Positions 8,738 through 17,838 are shown, counted from the first letter of the stretch. The stretch is DNA of 64,000 nucleotides from Stenotrophomonas maltophilia (GCF_003970865.1 NZ_RXLZ01000013.1:19417-83416), one strand, 5' to 3'. Program-made: numbers and translations. The notes: generated by a model from the letters alone, not told the origin.

Positions 8738-9106
8738 CTACTTGATCAGAAGATCACTCAGTGATCTTCCATTCGCTACCAGCTCGGCTATCCATCGCGG
8801 TTGCCTCCCGCGACCGGACCACGTCTGGCCGCGCACGGCGGGATTACGATATTTGGGAGCGGTCTTGGGCACTGTCGATCTGGCGGGCCTCCGATTGGCT
8901 CGCTTCCTGGCGGCTTCGGAGGGCGCGATCACTGAAGTGCCGTAGAGCTCTTCTATCGTGTAGCCATGATCCTTGACGTACTTGTTGATCTTGGCTCGCA
9001 TTGCAGTGGCCTTAGGGCGTGTCAACATTTTCAACTGCTGCTTCTCCGCTTGAGCAATCAGGGAGCGAAGTTCCTTGGCCGAAAGACCGCAAATATCGAT
9101 GGTCAT
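8738..9106 (-). CDS. H-NS family nucleoid protein (XrvA-like)
   Basis: This 122-residue small basic protein has an N-terminal oligomerisation helix region (residues 1-55, LSAKELRSLIAQAEKQQLK) and a C-terminal AT-hook-like H-NS DNA-binding motif (KYRNPAVRGQTWSGRGRQPR, then WIAEL). The ATG at 9106 is chosen because GGGAGGA lies 5-6 bases upstream; the open frame runs 15 codons further. H-NS proteins bind AT-rich DNA and silence acquired genes. In xanthomonads such proteins (XrvA/BV3F type) also affect virulence. It stands alone, convergent with the Dsb operon. Confidence 0.88.
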   Translation of the reverse strand: MTIDICGLSAKELRSLIAQAEKQQLKMLTRPKATAMRAKINKYVKDHGYTIEELYGTSVIAPSEAARKRANRRPARSTVPKTAPKYRNPAVRGQTWSGRGRQPRWIAELVANGRSLSDLLIK

Positions 9107-9401
9107 GTATTCCTCCCAACGTTGAGTTCCAAGCCTATTCTCAAATGACACTGTGTGTCACCCCGACGGTACTGTGAATTGCCTATTCACAGGATAAGCT
9201 GCTCCCATGGTGTGTATTAGCTGCTCGTGCTGCACATGCTCTTCACTTGGCATATGGGCATGTCGATTGAAGAGGACGTGGTCAGTGCTTGCTTCGCCTA
9301 TCGCCAGGAGCGCTTTGAGATCGCCTGTTTGAGGCATTAGGTGAATCGACGTTAGAATCAAGAGCTTTCCGTGGCAAATCAGGGAGGCAAGGCGCACAAC
9401 C
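9107..9401. other. Divergent regulatory region between the H-NS-like gene and the porin gene
   Basis: No gene is supported in these 295 bases. They must hold the promoter of the H-NS-like gene on the left and that of the porin on the right. Imperfect repeats such as TGACACTGTGTGTCA (9145-9159) may be regulatory; I cannot assign a binding protein. Confidence 0.35.
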
Positions 9402-10499
9402 GTGAGATCAATTCCCTTCATTATCGCTGCCACGCTGGCGGGAACTACGCTGGCTGCAGATGCTTCTGAGGATGGCCTCCATACAGATCCATACTTTGAT
9501 CCAGGAGGCGCCGTCAGGTTCAACTATGGCTGGCTCGACTACGGGCCGACCAGCCGCTTGCAGCTCGAATTGTTGCGCGCAGACCTCGACGCTGGAGCCG
9601 GGCCGTTCTCATTCTCCGCCCAGTACCGTTGGTACGATGGCTTCGACGCCGTGCATCACGTCTACGTAGGCTGGCAGTTCTCCGACGCCACCCAGCTGAA
9701 GGCAGGTATCCAGCAGGTTCCCTTCGGGCTGCTTCCCACCGTTTCGCAGAGCTTCTGGTTTGGCTCCGGCTACTACTTGGGCATTGAGGATGATTACGAT
9801 CCGGGCCTTGTAGTGATTCACCGTAGCGGCAGCACGACCTGGCATCTCGGCTGGTTCTCCGGAGACGAATACGGGTCGGGGGCTCGCTACGATCGCTACT
9901 CCTTTGATGTAGCGCAGACCGAAGCGTTGCCGTATCGCGAGCGACAACGGATGCATGCACGCTTGGAGAACGCACGCGGCTGGGCCGGCGGCGAACTATT
10001 GCTGGGCGTATCGGCGTTTGCTGGCAAGGTTCAGAACACTCAGACACGACGCCACCACGGTCATCAGGGCGCGGCCCTTCATGCACAGTGGAAGCGCGAT
10101 GGTTGGACCGCGCAGTTGCAGTGGGCGCGGTACCGGTATGACGTGCCCGGCGATCGCATCGCGATGTCGGCGTTCCAATCCCCCTTCGAAATTGCCGCAC
10201 AGGCGGATGTGCCAAGCGTCAACGCGGCCTATTCGTTCGGCCAGAAGGGCTGGCTGGATGATGTCACCTGCTACAACAACCTCAGCATGACCCGCCCGGT
10301 CGGGCACCGTGCGGGCCTTCGTGACTCGTGGCAGAACGTGACCGGCTGCAGCCTGCAGAAGGGAATCATGCTCACCTATGTCGACTGGATCGCTGGCCGC
10401 AACATGTGGTTTGCCGGTGGTGATGGTATCGGCATCGACGAAACAGGCCCTTCCCGCTGGCATTCACGGCTGAATTTAAACATCGGCTTCTACTTCTGA
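9402..10499 (+). CDS. Outer membrane porin
   Basis: This 365-residue protein has a cleavable signal peptide (MRSIPFIIAATLAGTTLAAD) and a body of alternating hydrophobic and aromatic residues typical of a beta-barrel. It ends in Phe (LNIGFYF), as outer membrane proteins do. It resembles uncharacterised phosphate-selective-porin-like barrels, but the substrate cannot be read from the sequence. It starts at GTG 9402 with GGGAGG about 14 bases upstream. The BCCT transporter frame begins 52 bp downstream on the same strand, so the pair may bring a betaine- or choline-like osmolyte across both membranes. Confidence 0.8.
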   Translation: MRSIPFIIAATLAGTTLAADASEDGLHTDPYFDPGGAVRFNYGWLDYGPTSRLQLELLRADLDAGAGPFSFSAQYRWYDGFDAVHHVYVGWQFSDATQLKAGIQQVPFGLLPTVSQSFWFGSGYYLGIEDDYDPGLVVIHRSGSTTWHLGWFSGDEYGSGARYDRYSFDVAQTEALPYRERQRMHARLENARGWAGGELLLGVSAFAGKVQNTQTRRHHGHQGAALHAQWKRDGWTAQLQWARYRYDVPGDRIAMSAFQSPFEIAAQADVPSVNAAYSFGQKGWLDDVTCYNNLSMTRPVGHRAGLRDSWQNVTGCSLQKGIMLTYVDWIAGRNMWFAGGDGIGIDETGPSRWHSRLNLNIGFYF

Positions 10500-10550
10500 T
10501 CGGCCTCACGCAAGCCATAGGCATTTTCACCCAACAACACGGAGGTATCC

Positions 10551-12529
10551 ATGCAGAGCACGGCTCCGCAACATCCCCCCGTTCGCCAGCGGATCCTTCC
10601 GCAGGTGTTCATTCCCACGGCAGCCATCGTCATCGCACTGCTGGCGCTTGCTGCCATCGCGCCCGATACGGCCACGCGGTGGTTCACCGCGGCCAAGTCA
10701 TGGGCTGCCAATGATGCAGGCTGGTTCACCATTCTCGCAGTGGCCGGCTTCCTGGTCTTCGTCGTCGGCATCGCCATAAGCAGTTACGGCCGCATCAAGC
10801 TCGGCCCTGACCACAGTACGCCGGACTACAGCTACGGCTCCTGGTTTGCCATGTTGTTCGCTGCCGGCATGGGCATCGGTCTGATGTTCTTCGGCGTTGC
10901 CGAGCCCATCATGCACTACGCCACGCCACCGGTCGGTTCTCCAGAGTCGGCCGCCGCTGCCCGTCAGGCCATGCGCATCACCTTCTTCCACTGGGGCATC
11001 CACGCATGGGCGATCTATGCGGTGGTGGCCCTGTCGCTGGCGTACTTTGCCTACCGGCACAATCTCCCGCTGCGTGTCCGGTCCGCGCTGTATCCGCTCA
11101 TCGGCGATCGTATCCACGGCCCGCTGGGACATACGTAGACACGTTTGCTGCCCTGGGCACCATCTTTGGCTTGGCAACGTCGCTGGGCCTGGGTGTCATG
11201 CAGATCAATGCCGGCCTGAACTACCTGTTCGGCCTGGATGTCAGTACGCTGGTTCAGGTTGGCCTGATCACCGTCATCACCCTAGTGGCCACCGGCTCGG
11301 TCGTGGCCGGCCTGGACAGCGGCGTTCGAAGGTTGTCCGAGCTGAACATGATCTTGGCAGCGGCGCTGCTGGCGTTCGTGCTGGTCTGTGGACCGACCGT
11401 GCACCTGATGCAGGCACTGGTGCAGAACACCGGCATGTACGTTTCCCAGCTGTTCTCGATGACCTTCAACCTCTATGCCTACGAACCCACCGGCTGGCTG
11501 GGTGGCTGGACGCTGTTCTACTGGGGCTGGTGGATTGCCTGGTCGCCCTTCGTCGGCATGTTCATCGCGCGCATCTCACGTGGACGCACCGTTCGTGAAT
11601 TCGTGGTGGGGGTGCTGCTCGTGCCGCTCGGCTTCACGTTCCTGTGGATGACCATCTACGGCAACACCGCGCTGCACATGGTCAGGGTGGAGGGTATCCA
11701 GCAACTGGTGCAGACGGTCTCGACGGACAGCTCCATGGCGCTGTTTGAGTTCCTCGAGCATCTTCCCCTCACCATGCTCACGTCTTCGCTGGCGGTCATC
11801 CTGGTGGCCCTGTTCTTCGTGACGTCGGCAGACTCCGGCGCCCTGGTGATCGATATGCTCACGTCCAAGGGCGAGGAAGAGTCGCCGGTCTGGCAGCGGA
11901 TCTTCTGGGCGCTCCTGGTCGGCGGCCTGGCCATCGCTTTGCTGGTCGCTGGCGGGCTGGAATCCCTGCAGGCGGCAACCATCGCCAGCGCATTGCCGTT
12001 TACGATCGTCATGATCCTGATGTGCTGGGGACTGCTGAAGGCCATGCACCTGGATGCCACCAAGCGCTCGATCCTGCGCGAGGCACGGATCCTGCCCGGC
12101 ACCAGTGAGGATTGGCGAGCACGCTTGCGCCTGCTGGCACACAACCCGCTGAAGATCGAAGTGACTGGATTCATCGACCAGCGCGTCATTCCTGCGCTGG
12201 AAGAGGTTGCGGCTGAGCTGCGCAAGCAGGATCTGCCAGTGCAGGTCTCCAAGGGGGAGGACGGTCGTGCGTGGCTGCAGGTTGGCCATGGCGAGGAGAT
12301 GGACTTCTTCTACTCAGTACGGCCGCAGCCCTATGAGCCGCCGACGTTCGCCCTGCAGGATCCCCGTCGGCCGGTCAGCGAGGGCACCCGTCATTACCGT
12401 GCGGAGGTCTACCTGCGGGAGGGCGGGCAGGACTACGACATCATGGGGTGGACGAAGGTTCAACTCATCCACGATGTGCTCGATCAGTACGAGCGCCACC
12501 GTCAGTTCCTGGACAAAGTGCGCTCGTAG
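10551..12529 (+). pseudogene. BCCT-family choline/betaine transporter, frameshifted (BetT-like)
   Basis: Two frames together make one BCCT transporter. The first (10551-11138) holds helices 1 to about 4 with LMFFGVAEPIMHYA and FFHWGIHAWAIYA. The second runs to 12529 and continues with TFAALGTIFGLATSLGLGVM, the conserved tryptophan segment (LFYWGWWIAWSPFVGMFIAR) and a long C-terminal cytoplasmic domain of BetT type. The join is at about 11130-11138: the first frame ends LGHT-stop, while VDTFAALG follows one base out of frame, as if one base were missing in ACATACGTAGAC. It is either a real pseudogene or a sequencing error. Intact, it would import choline or glycine betaine with Na+ or H+. Confidence 0.85.
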
Positions 12530-12651
12530 AATCCGCACAACAGATGCCGCCCAAATGGCGGCATCTACCTTGGGCCGGGCAAGCCCCTGCGTTGACGTGG
12601 CCTCGGCGCCCGACCGTGCTATTGATGGTCGAACGGCCCAGGAAACAGCCC

Positions 12652-13923
12652 ATGCTCACCAGATTGAGGCTTGCAGCCAGCAAAGTTACCAAGCGGATGT
12701 GGTTCCGCTCGACCCTGTATGGCGCCCTGGGCATCATCACGGCCCTGGCCGGTGCGTTCCTTAAGTTCCTCATTCCCACCGGCCTGGCTGCAAGGATAGG
12801 CGCTGACTCCGTCGGCAACATCCTTGGTATCCTTGCCGCGTCGATGCTGACGGTCACCACCTTCTCGCTGTCCACCATGGTCTCGGCATACGGGTCCGCG
12901 TCCAGCAGCGCCACCCCGCGTGCGGCCCGGCTACTGATCGAAGACACCCGGGCGCAGGGTGCGCTGGCTACCTTCATTGGTGCCTTCCTGTTCTCGATCG
13001 TAGGCCTCATCGCACTCAGCACGGGAATTTACGGGGACAGCGGCCGGCTTGTATTGTTCGGCGCAACCATCGCGGTCATCATCGTCATCACTGTGACGTT
13101 GCTTAGGGCCATTGAGCAGCTCTCGCGCTTTGGCCGCGTTGGCGAAACCATCGATCTTGTGGAGCGCGCGACCAAAGCGGCAATGAAGCGTCGGACCAGG
13201 GAGCCGCGGCTCGGTGGAGTCAGTGCGGTTCCGGTAGGGGAAGGGGCGGTGCATCTGGTCGGAGATCAGGTTGCTTACGTTGAACATGTGGACGTCGGGC
13301 GGATCAACGCCATTGCGCAGGAACATGATCTACGCGTTCATCTGCTCTGCCAGCCGGGTACGTTCGCAACCCCAGCCCGTCCCTTGATAGCCGTCGAGGG
13401 AAATCCACTTCCGGAAGTGCAGAGTGAAGTTATCTCAGCCATTTCCTTTAGTGACGCGCGCTCCATTGAGAATGACCCACGGTTCGGGCTGGTCGTGCTT
13501 GCGGAAATTGCCCAGCGCGCAATGTCACCTGCGGTGAACGACCCCGGCACCTGTATCGATGTCATCGGAACCTGTGTCAGGCTGCTGTGTGCATGGTCCA
13601 GCCATGCAGGGGACTCTGCTTCAGTTGAGGTGCTGTATCCGCGCGTGCACGTGCAGTGTCTCGACGTCCGCGACATGTTCGAGGACGCGTTCACGCCGAT
13701 TGCCAGGGATGCAGCCGCGTCCTTGGAAGTCAACATCCGGCTGCAGAAGGCCTTCGCAGCGTTGGCGGGGTCCTCGAATGAAGCGACAAGAGTCGCGTCA
13801 CAGGCGCATGCCCGCATCGCGTTGAAGCGTAGCCTGTTGGCCATGGATTTCGAAGCTGATCGCAAAGCGCTTCGAGCCAGCGCATCTGATTTGAGTCTGC
13901 AAGATGTGGACCAACGTTTGTAG
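12652..13923 (+). CDS. DUF2254 family inner membrane protein
   Basis: This 423-residue protein has about four N-terminal membrane helices (LYGALGIITALAGAFLKFLI, LGILAASMLTVTTFSLSTMV and two more near residues 100-160) and a large soluble C-terminal region. That region contains the family signature SFSDARSIENDPRFGLVVLA and AMSPAVNDPGTC. The ATG at 12652 is chosen for its AGGA 8 bases upstream; the open frame extends to 12448 within the end of the transporter gene. The function of DUF2254 proteins is unknown. It is on the same strand as betT but 120 bp away, so cotranscription is possible. Confidence 0.85.
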   Translation: MLTRLRLAASKVTKRMWFRSTLYGALGIITALAGAFLKFLIPTGLAARIGADSVGNILGILAASMLTVTTFSLSTMVSAYGSASSSATPRAARLLIEDTRAQGALATFIGAFLFSIVGLIALSTGIYGDSGRLVLFGATIAVIIVITVTLLRAIEQLSRFGRVGETIDLVERATKAAMKRRTREPRLGGVSAVPVGEGAVHLVGDQVAYVEHVDVGRINAIAQEHDLRVHLLCQPGTFATPARPLIAVEGNPLPEVQSEVISAISFSDARSIENDPRFGLVVLAEIAQRAMSPAVNDPGTCIDVIGTCVRLLCAWSSHAGDSASVEVLYPRVHVQCLDVRDMFEDAFTPIARDAAASLEVNIRLQKAFAALAGSSNEATRVASQAHARIALKRSLLAMDFEADRKALRASASDLSLQDVDQRL

Positions 13924-13996
13924 TGTCTTTTGATCATTGCCTTTGAAGCGCTGCGCTGACTATCAGTGCTCGGCAGCGGGTCTGGCACACATCCGG

Positions 13997-14773
13997 TCAG
14001 CTCACCTTCCACAGCATGTATGCGGCAGTAATGAAGATCAGTACTGCAAATACCGTGTTCAGAGCTCCACGATAGCTGGCCAGCTTCGTCGAAGTTGCTG
14101 CTCCTGCAGTACCGCCAGCCATGCCGGCAACGACGAACACTGCCGCGAGCGTCCAGTTGACCAGACCTGCTTGCGCGTAGTTCAGTGCGGTGGTCATGCC
14201 GAATGCGGCAACGGCGACGAGCGAGCTTCCGACTGCGGCGATCATCGGCATCCCCGTCGCGGCCACCAGTGCGGGCACGATGAGGAACCCTCCGCCAATA
14301 CCAAAAAAGCCGGAAAGCCCGCCGGCGGTGGCGCCCAGCCCAATCAGTGCGGGCGCGTTGCGTCTACCAAGCCGAGCGTCCGCGAAGCCAAGCGTGTTGC
14401 GCCTGCGAAGCATGGCGACGCCGACAACGACCATGACCACAGCAAACAGCGCCAATAGCCTCCTGCCGTCGAACGCCTTGCCCAAGCTGGAACCCAGGTA
14501 TGCGCCCGCGCCCCCCGCCAGGGCGAAGACCAAGGCACAAGGCCAGCGAACGTTACCTCTACGGGCATGCATCACCAGATTCGACACCGCATTGACCGCC
14601 ACTGCTAGGGCGCTGGTGCCGATAGCCACATGCGGATCTTCCACTCCGACCACGTAAAGCATCAGTGGTACCGCCAAGATGGATCCGCCTGCACCGACCA
14701 CCCCCAGGACGAAGCCGACCAGGACGCCAGACAAGCCGCCCAGCACCAACTGCAGCGGAGACAGCGCTTCCAT
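13997..14773 (-). CDS. TauE/SafE family sulfite (anion) exporter
   Basis: This 258-residue membrane protein has eight hydrophobic segments in the two-fold TauE/SafE repeat. Signature glycines are seen in GFVLGVVGAGGSILAVPLM and, in the second half, GGLSGFFGIGGGFLIVPALV. It is the last gene of the Blh/BigR operon, starting 3 bp after the TIGR01244 stop. In related BigR operons this permease is thought to export sulfite made from sulfide oxidation. The substrate here is inferred from context. Confidence 0.87.
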   Translation of the reverse strand: MEALSPLQLVLGGLSGVLVGFVLGVVGAGGSILAVPLMLYVVGVEDPHVAIGTSALAVAVNAVSNLVMHARRGNVRWPCALVFALAGGAGAYLGSSLGKAFDGRRLLALFAVVMVVVGVAMLRRRNTLGFADARLGRRNAPALIGLGATAGGLSGFFGIGGGFLIVPALVAATGMPMIAAVGSSLVAVAAFGMTTALNYAQAGLVNWTLAAVFVVAGMAGGTAGAATSTKLASYRGALNTVFAVLIFITAAYMLWKVS

Positions 14774-14776
14774 ATA

Positions 14777-15214
14777 TCAGTCGCTGGATGCCGGACCTTG
14801 CTGCAGCCGTGTTGCGATGGAAGAAAGGTCATAGCCTGCATCCGAAGCAACAGACAGGACGTGGGCAAACGCCGCGCCATTGTGAACGACTTCCGACAGC
14901 GCCCAAAGCATCGCAACACGGGTGCCGGTTCTGCAGTACGCGGCAACAGGGCGTGGCAGCGCTTCCATCAACTTTGCAAAGGTGTGCACCTGATCATCGG
15001 AGATGACCCCAGACACCACAGGTAGATAGGCAAACTGCATGCCCGCCTGGTGGCAGGCATCGTGCAGCGCGTGGTGACTGGGCTGCTCCGGCTGTTCATT
15101 GTCGGGGCGGTTGCAGATTACACTCGCAACACCCTGCTCCTTCAGGCTTTCAATGTCCTTTGGCAGGAGCTGTCCGGACACCTTGAGGCTGGCGGAGAGT
15201 GGCTTGAGATTCAT
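14777..15214 (-). CDS. TIGR01244 family sulfur transferase/phosphatase-like protein
   Basis: This 145-residue protein is of the beta-lactamase-hydrolase-like (DUF442) family, with the P-loop-like active site YCRTGTRVAML, a Cys in the CX5R arrangement of cysteine phosphatases and sulfur transferases. The real start is MNLKPLSASLKVSGQL at 15214, where ATGA overlaps the stop of the upstream YeeE gene; the frame is open further but non-coding in character. In Blh proteins of some bacteria this domain is fused to the metallo-beta-lactamase domain. Here the two parts are separate genes in one operon. A role in sulfide/persulfide detoxification is inferred. Confidence 0.85.
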   Translation of the reverse strand: MNLKPLSASLKVSGQLLPKDIESLKEQGVASVICNRPDNEQPEQPSHHALHDACHQAGMQFAYLPVVSGVISDDQVHTFAKLMEALPRPVAAYCRTGTRVAMLWALSEVVHNGAAFAHVLSVASDAGYDLSSIATRLQQGPASSD

Positions 15215-15642
15215 GGTTTTCCCGTAGTTGCAGCAGGGCGGTGAATGAGGCCATGCAGGAGTACGCCAGCGATCATTGCCGTGGCGAAGATGATCGCGAA
15301 GGGCTGGCCGGTTCCCAGCAAAGCGATCGCTGGGCCGGGACACACTCCGGCCAGTCCCCAACCCAGGCCGAATATCGCCGCACCGATGACCAGACGCCGA
15401 TCAATGATCCGATGGGTGGGAATGTGCAGCGATGCGGCAAGCAGCGGCGTTCTGCGGGCGCGCATCCATAGGTAAGCTGCGGCGGAAGGGATCAGTGCAC
15501 CCACCATGACCAGTGCCAGAGAAGGATCCCAAGCGCCGCTCACATTGAGGAAAGCAAGCACGCGAGCTGGGTTGGCCATATCCGAAACGATCAGCCCGAG
15601 CCCAAACAGTGCGCCGCATGGGAACGCGGCCAGGCGAATCAT
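15211..15642 (-). CDS. YeeE/YedE family protein, second half (DUF6691-like)
   Basis: This 143-residue membrane protein has about four helices, with the conserved Cys in GVCPGPAIALLGTG. It starts at 15642, overlapping the preceding gene by ATGA. YeeE/YedE transporters of the long type carry thiosulfate across the inner membrane through a path of conserved cysteines. Here the protein is made as two halves, this and the gene before it. Overlaps on both sides show tight coupling in the Blh operon. Confidence 0.85.
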   Translation of the reverse strand: MIRLAAFPCGALFGLGLIVSDMANPARVLAFLNVSGAWDPSLALVMVGALIPSAAAYLWMRARRTPLLAASLHIPTHRIIDRRLVIGAAIFGLGWGLAGVCPGPAIALLGTGQPFAIIFATAMIAGVLLHGLIHRPAATTGKP

Positions 15643-16079
15643 GCCGTGCCCCCGGTCGCAATCCGCACCAGTGTTGCCGTGGCTATGCCCATGAGCATGA
15701 ACACGCAGGTAGCCACCACCGACCGGGGCGATGCCCGGCCCAAGCCGCAGACACCGTGCCCGCTGGTACACCCGGCGCCAAGGCGCGTTCCGTAACCCAC
15801 CAGCAGTCCAGCGACCACCAGCACCACTGTTCCATTTGCGGAGAGCACCGGCAGTGGTATGGGCCTGACCGCCAAGGCGAAGCCCGACGCCAGGGCAAGT
15901 CCTGCCAGGAACAGGGCGGCAGTCCCGCGTCCGCCGTCACCCGGCATGCCCAGTGTCTTGGCAAGCAGGCCCGAGACGCCGGCAACCCGGCCGAGGAGGA
16001 CCAGATAGGCGCCGGCTGCTGTACCGATCAGGGCGCCACCAATGAGCGGCCAATACCAAGCCAAATGAGAGAGCGTCAT
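15639..16079 (-). CDS. YeeE/YedE family protein, first half
   Basis: This 146-residue membrane protein has the conserved two-Cys signature GAGCTSGHGVCGLGR of YeeE/YedE permeases. It starts at MTLSHLAWYW (16079), where ATGA overlaps the Blh stop; upstream codons of the frame belong to the previous gene. With the next gene it forms a split YeeE unit, probably moving thiosulfate or a related sulfur compound. The cysteines are the predicted sulfur-relay residues. Confidence 0.86.
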   Translation of the reverse strand: MTLSHLAWYWPLIGGALIGTAAGAYLVLLGRVAGVSGLLAKTLGMPGDGGRGTAALFLAGLALASGFALAVRPIPLPVLSANGTVVLVVAGLLVGYGTRLGAGCTSGHGVCGLGRASPRSVVATCVFMLMGIATATLVRIATGGTA

Positions 16080-17017
16080 AGCAGGTCCATCGGCAGCTTG
16101 AGGTAGCGCACGCCGTTCTCCTCGGGTTCGGGCAGATGGCCTGCGCACATGTTGACCTGCACGGAAGGCAGGATCAGTCGCGGCATCGGGAGCGTGACAT
16201 CACGCGCTTCCCGCATTTCCACGAACATGGCTTCGGTCACACCCTCGTGCACATGAAGGTTGGTTGTCTTCTCAGCACCGATGGTTGTTTCCCATGCGAA
16301 ATAGTCTCGGCCGGTGGCTTTGTAGTCGTGGCACAGGAATACGCGGGCAGCGTCGGGCAGGGACAGCAGGCGCTGGATCGAGCGATACAACTGGCGGGCC
16401 GAGCCGCCTGGAAAATCGCAGCGGGCGGTACCGTAGTCCGGCATGAACAGCGTGTCTCCAGGAAACACGGCGTCGCCGATCACGTACGCCAGACATGCAG
16501 GGGTGTGGCCCGGCACGTGCAGCGACATCGCCTGGAGGTTGCCGATACGGAAGGAGGCACCATCGGCGAACAGGCGACCGAACTGGCTGCCATCCCGCTT
16601 GAATGCAGTACCGGCATTGAAGACCTTGCCGAAGGTTTCCTGGACGGTGGTGATTCGCTCGCCGATGGCCAGCGTACCTCCCAACTGGCCCTGCAGCCAT
16701 GGCGCCGCGGAGAGGTGGTCGGCATGCGCATGGGTTTCCAGCAGCCATTGCACCTGCAGGCGCTCGGCCCGCACGTAGTCCACCACCGCCGCCGCGGAGG
16801 CGGTGGAGGTGCGGCCTGCGGCCATGTCGAAGTCAAGGACGCTGTCGACGATGGCGCACGCTGACGAAGATGGATCGCGTACAACGTGACTGGCAGTGAA
16901 AGTGGCAGGATCGAAGAAGGTCTTTACATGAGGCGAGGGGAGCAGGCCGGCACGCGCATCGTTGACGAGGCGGACAGCCTGCTCCAAGGGGGAGTCTACG
17001 ACTGAGGATGAGTTCAA
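16076..17017 (-). CDS. blh: Blh-type metallo-beta-lactamase fold persulfide dioxygenase
   Basis: This 313-residue MBL-fold enzyme has the metal-binding motif THAHADHLSAAPWL, a second His in HVPGHTPACLAYVIGD with Asp in FPGDTLFMPD, and a last His in FLCHDYKATG. Blh/ETHE1-like enzymes oxidise glutathione persulfide to sulfite with one iron. The start is taken as TTG 17017 because GGGAG sits 6-7 bases upstream. The in-frame ATG at 17056 has no ribosome site and lies in the operator arm, and the frame is open to 17128. It heads the BigR-controlled operon and diverges from the bigR-like gene. Confidence 0.86.
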   Translation of the reverse strand: MNSSSVVDSPLEQAVRLVNDARAGLLPSPHVKTFFDPATFTASHVVRDPSSSACAIVDSVLDFDMAAGRTSTASAAAVVDYVRAERLQVQWLLETHAHADHLSAAPWLQGQLGGTLAIGERITTVQETFGKVFNAGTAFKRDGSQFGRLFADGASFRIGNLQAMSLHVPGHTPACLAYVIGDAVFPGDTLFMPDYGTARCDFPGGSARQLYRSIQRLLSLPDAARVFLCHDYKATGRDYFAWETTIGAEKTTNLHVHEGVTEAMFVEMREARDVTLPMPRLILPSVQVNMCAGHLPEPEENGVRYLKLPMDLL

Positions 17018-17053
17018 GGCTGGCTCCCGATAAATTGGCTGATTTAACGTATA

Positions 17054-17080
17054 CATAGTTTCGTAATATATGTAACTATG
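17054..17080. promoter_or_regulatory. BigR-type operator in the divergent promoter
   Basis: CATAGTT (17054-17060) and AACTATG (17074-17080) form a perfect inverted repeat around 13 AT-rich bases. It lies between the Blh and BigR-like genes. BigR represses such divergent promoters through an AT-rich palindrome and leaves when its cysteines form a disulfide or polysulfide link. The repeat is seen directly; its use is inferred from family and position. Confidence 0.6.
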
Positions 17081-17154
17081 GAGTCCATGGTAGATTGAGT
17101 CAAGGCCCATGGTGCCTTCCCACCACAATTACGACTCGCAAGTTGCCAGCGCAC

Positions 17155-17487
17155 GTGACCAGCCCTCCGTTCAGCCCGTCAGATCTAGCCACGATGAAGG
17201 AGCGCGTGCCTGAAGTAGCCGAGCTGCTGCGCTTCATGGCCACACCTTCGCGCCTATTGCTGCTATGCCAGCTCGCACAAGGTGAAATGACGGTGGGCGG
17301 ACTCGAGGAAGCGACCGGCATTCGGCAGCCGGCACTCTCACAGCAGCTGGCCGAACTCCGTCAACGAAAGCTGGTTGCGACCCGACGGGAATCGCGGTCG
17401 ATCATCTACCGCATGGCAGACCCACGCGTTGCAGCTTTGCTGGGTGCGATGCATCGGATCTTCTGCGCGGACGATGCATCGACTTAA
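17155..17487 (+). CDS. bigR: BigR-like ArsR-family redox/sulfide-responsive repressor
   Basis: This winged-helix repressor of about 110 residues has the recognition segment GIRQPALSQQLAELRQRKLV. The two cysteines used by BigR for redox sensing are in the expected places (LLLLCQLAQGE and RIFCADD). The start is not settled. GTG 17155 gives the family's usual length, ATG 17194 gives a shorter 97-residue form, and the frame is open from 17095. It diverges from blh and should repress the sulfide-detoxification operon until persulfides oxidise its Cys pair. Confidence 0.86.
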   Translation: MTSPPFSPSDLATMKERVPEVAELLRFMATPSRLLLLCQLAQGEMTVGGLEEATGIRQPALSQQLAELRQRKLVATRRESRSIIYRMADPRVAALLGAMHRIFCADDAST

Positions 17488-17730
17488 AGTGACCTAAGGC
17501 ATCCGAAATGAGGGCAGGCTAGCTTCGCTGACCCTGGGCACTTAGACCATTGGCGTAGTCTGTCTCTAAGTCATGGGCCGCTGCAGGCTCAAGGTCAGCC
17601 GTGGATTAGGGTTGTTTATCAAGGGTAGGGCGGACGTCCTTCAAACGTACCTGTGGTGCTGACGCAGGAAGTAGCCAGCCGAAAGACCCGACTGACCACA
17701 TCTGTTCCCCGCCATGTCGACGCAGTCCAT
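17488..17730. other. Intergenic boundary of the arsenic island
   Basis: No gene is supported in these 243 bases. They contain one copy of a 28-bp repeat (17603-17630) that recurs at the other side of the arsenic/chromate region. A small dyad, CTTAGA/TCTAAG, occurs around 17550-17573. Confidence 0.4.
17603..17630. repeat. Left copy of a direct repeat flanking the arsenic island
   Basis: This 28-bp stretch begins GGATTAGG, continues with TTTATC and ends AGGGTAGGG. It matches 22213-22240 in the same orientation at 23 of 28 positions. The two copies enclose the trxB fragment, acr3, both arsC genes, arsR, arsH and chrA. It may mark an old insertion boundary or be an unrelated dispersed repeat. 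Confidence 0.45.
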
Positions 17731-17835
17731 CTACGCTCTCTCGCGCCGCCACACCCAGGCGGCGTAGGTGACTGCGGCCCAGCCGGCCGGGCCGGAGCCT
17801 AGGATCAGCAATGGAATGTGTCGGGTGGTGCTCAT
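17731..17835 (-). pseudogene. Truncated thioredoxin reductase fragment (trxB 5' end)
   Basis: A 34-codon frame starts at ATG 17835, 3 bp beyond the acr3 stop. Its first 25 residues, including LLILGSGPAGWAAVTYAA, are the FAD-binding Rossmann start of thioredoxin reductase (GxGxxG). After the Ala-Ala the sequence turns into unrelated residues (WVWRRERA) and stops. trxB commonly follows acr3 in arsenic operons, so this is the stump left by a deletion whose junction lies near 17758. It is too short to fold. Confidence 0.75.
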
Positions 17836-17838
17836 CGC

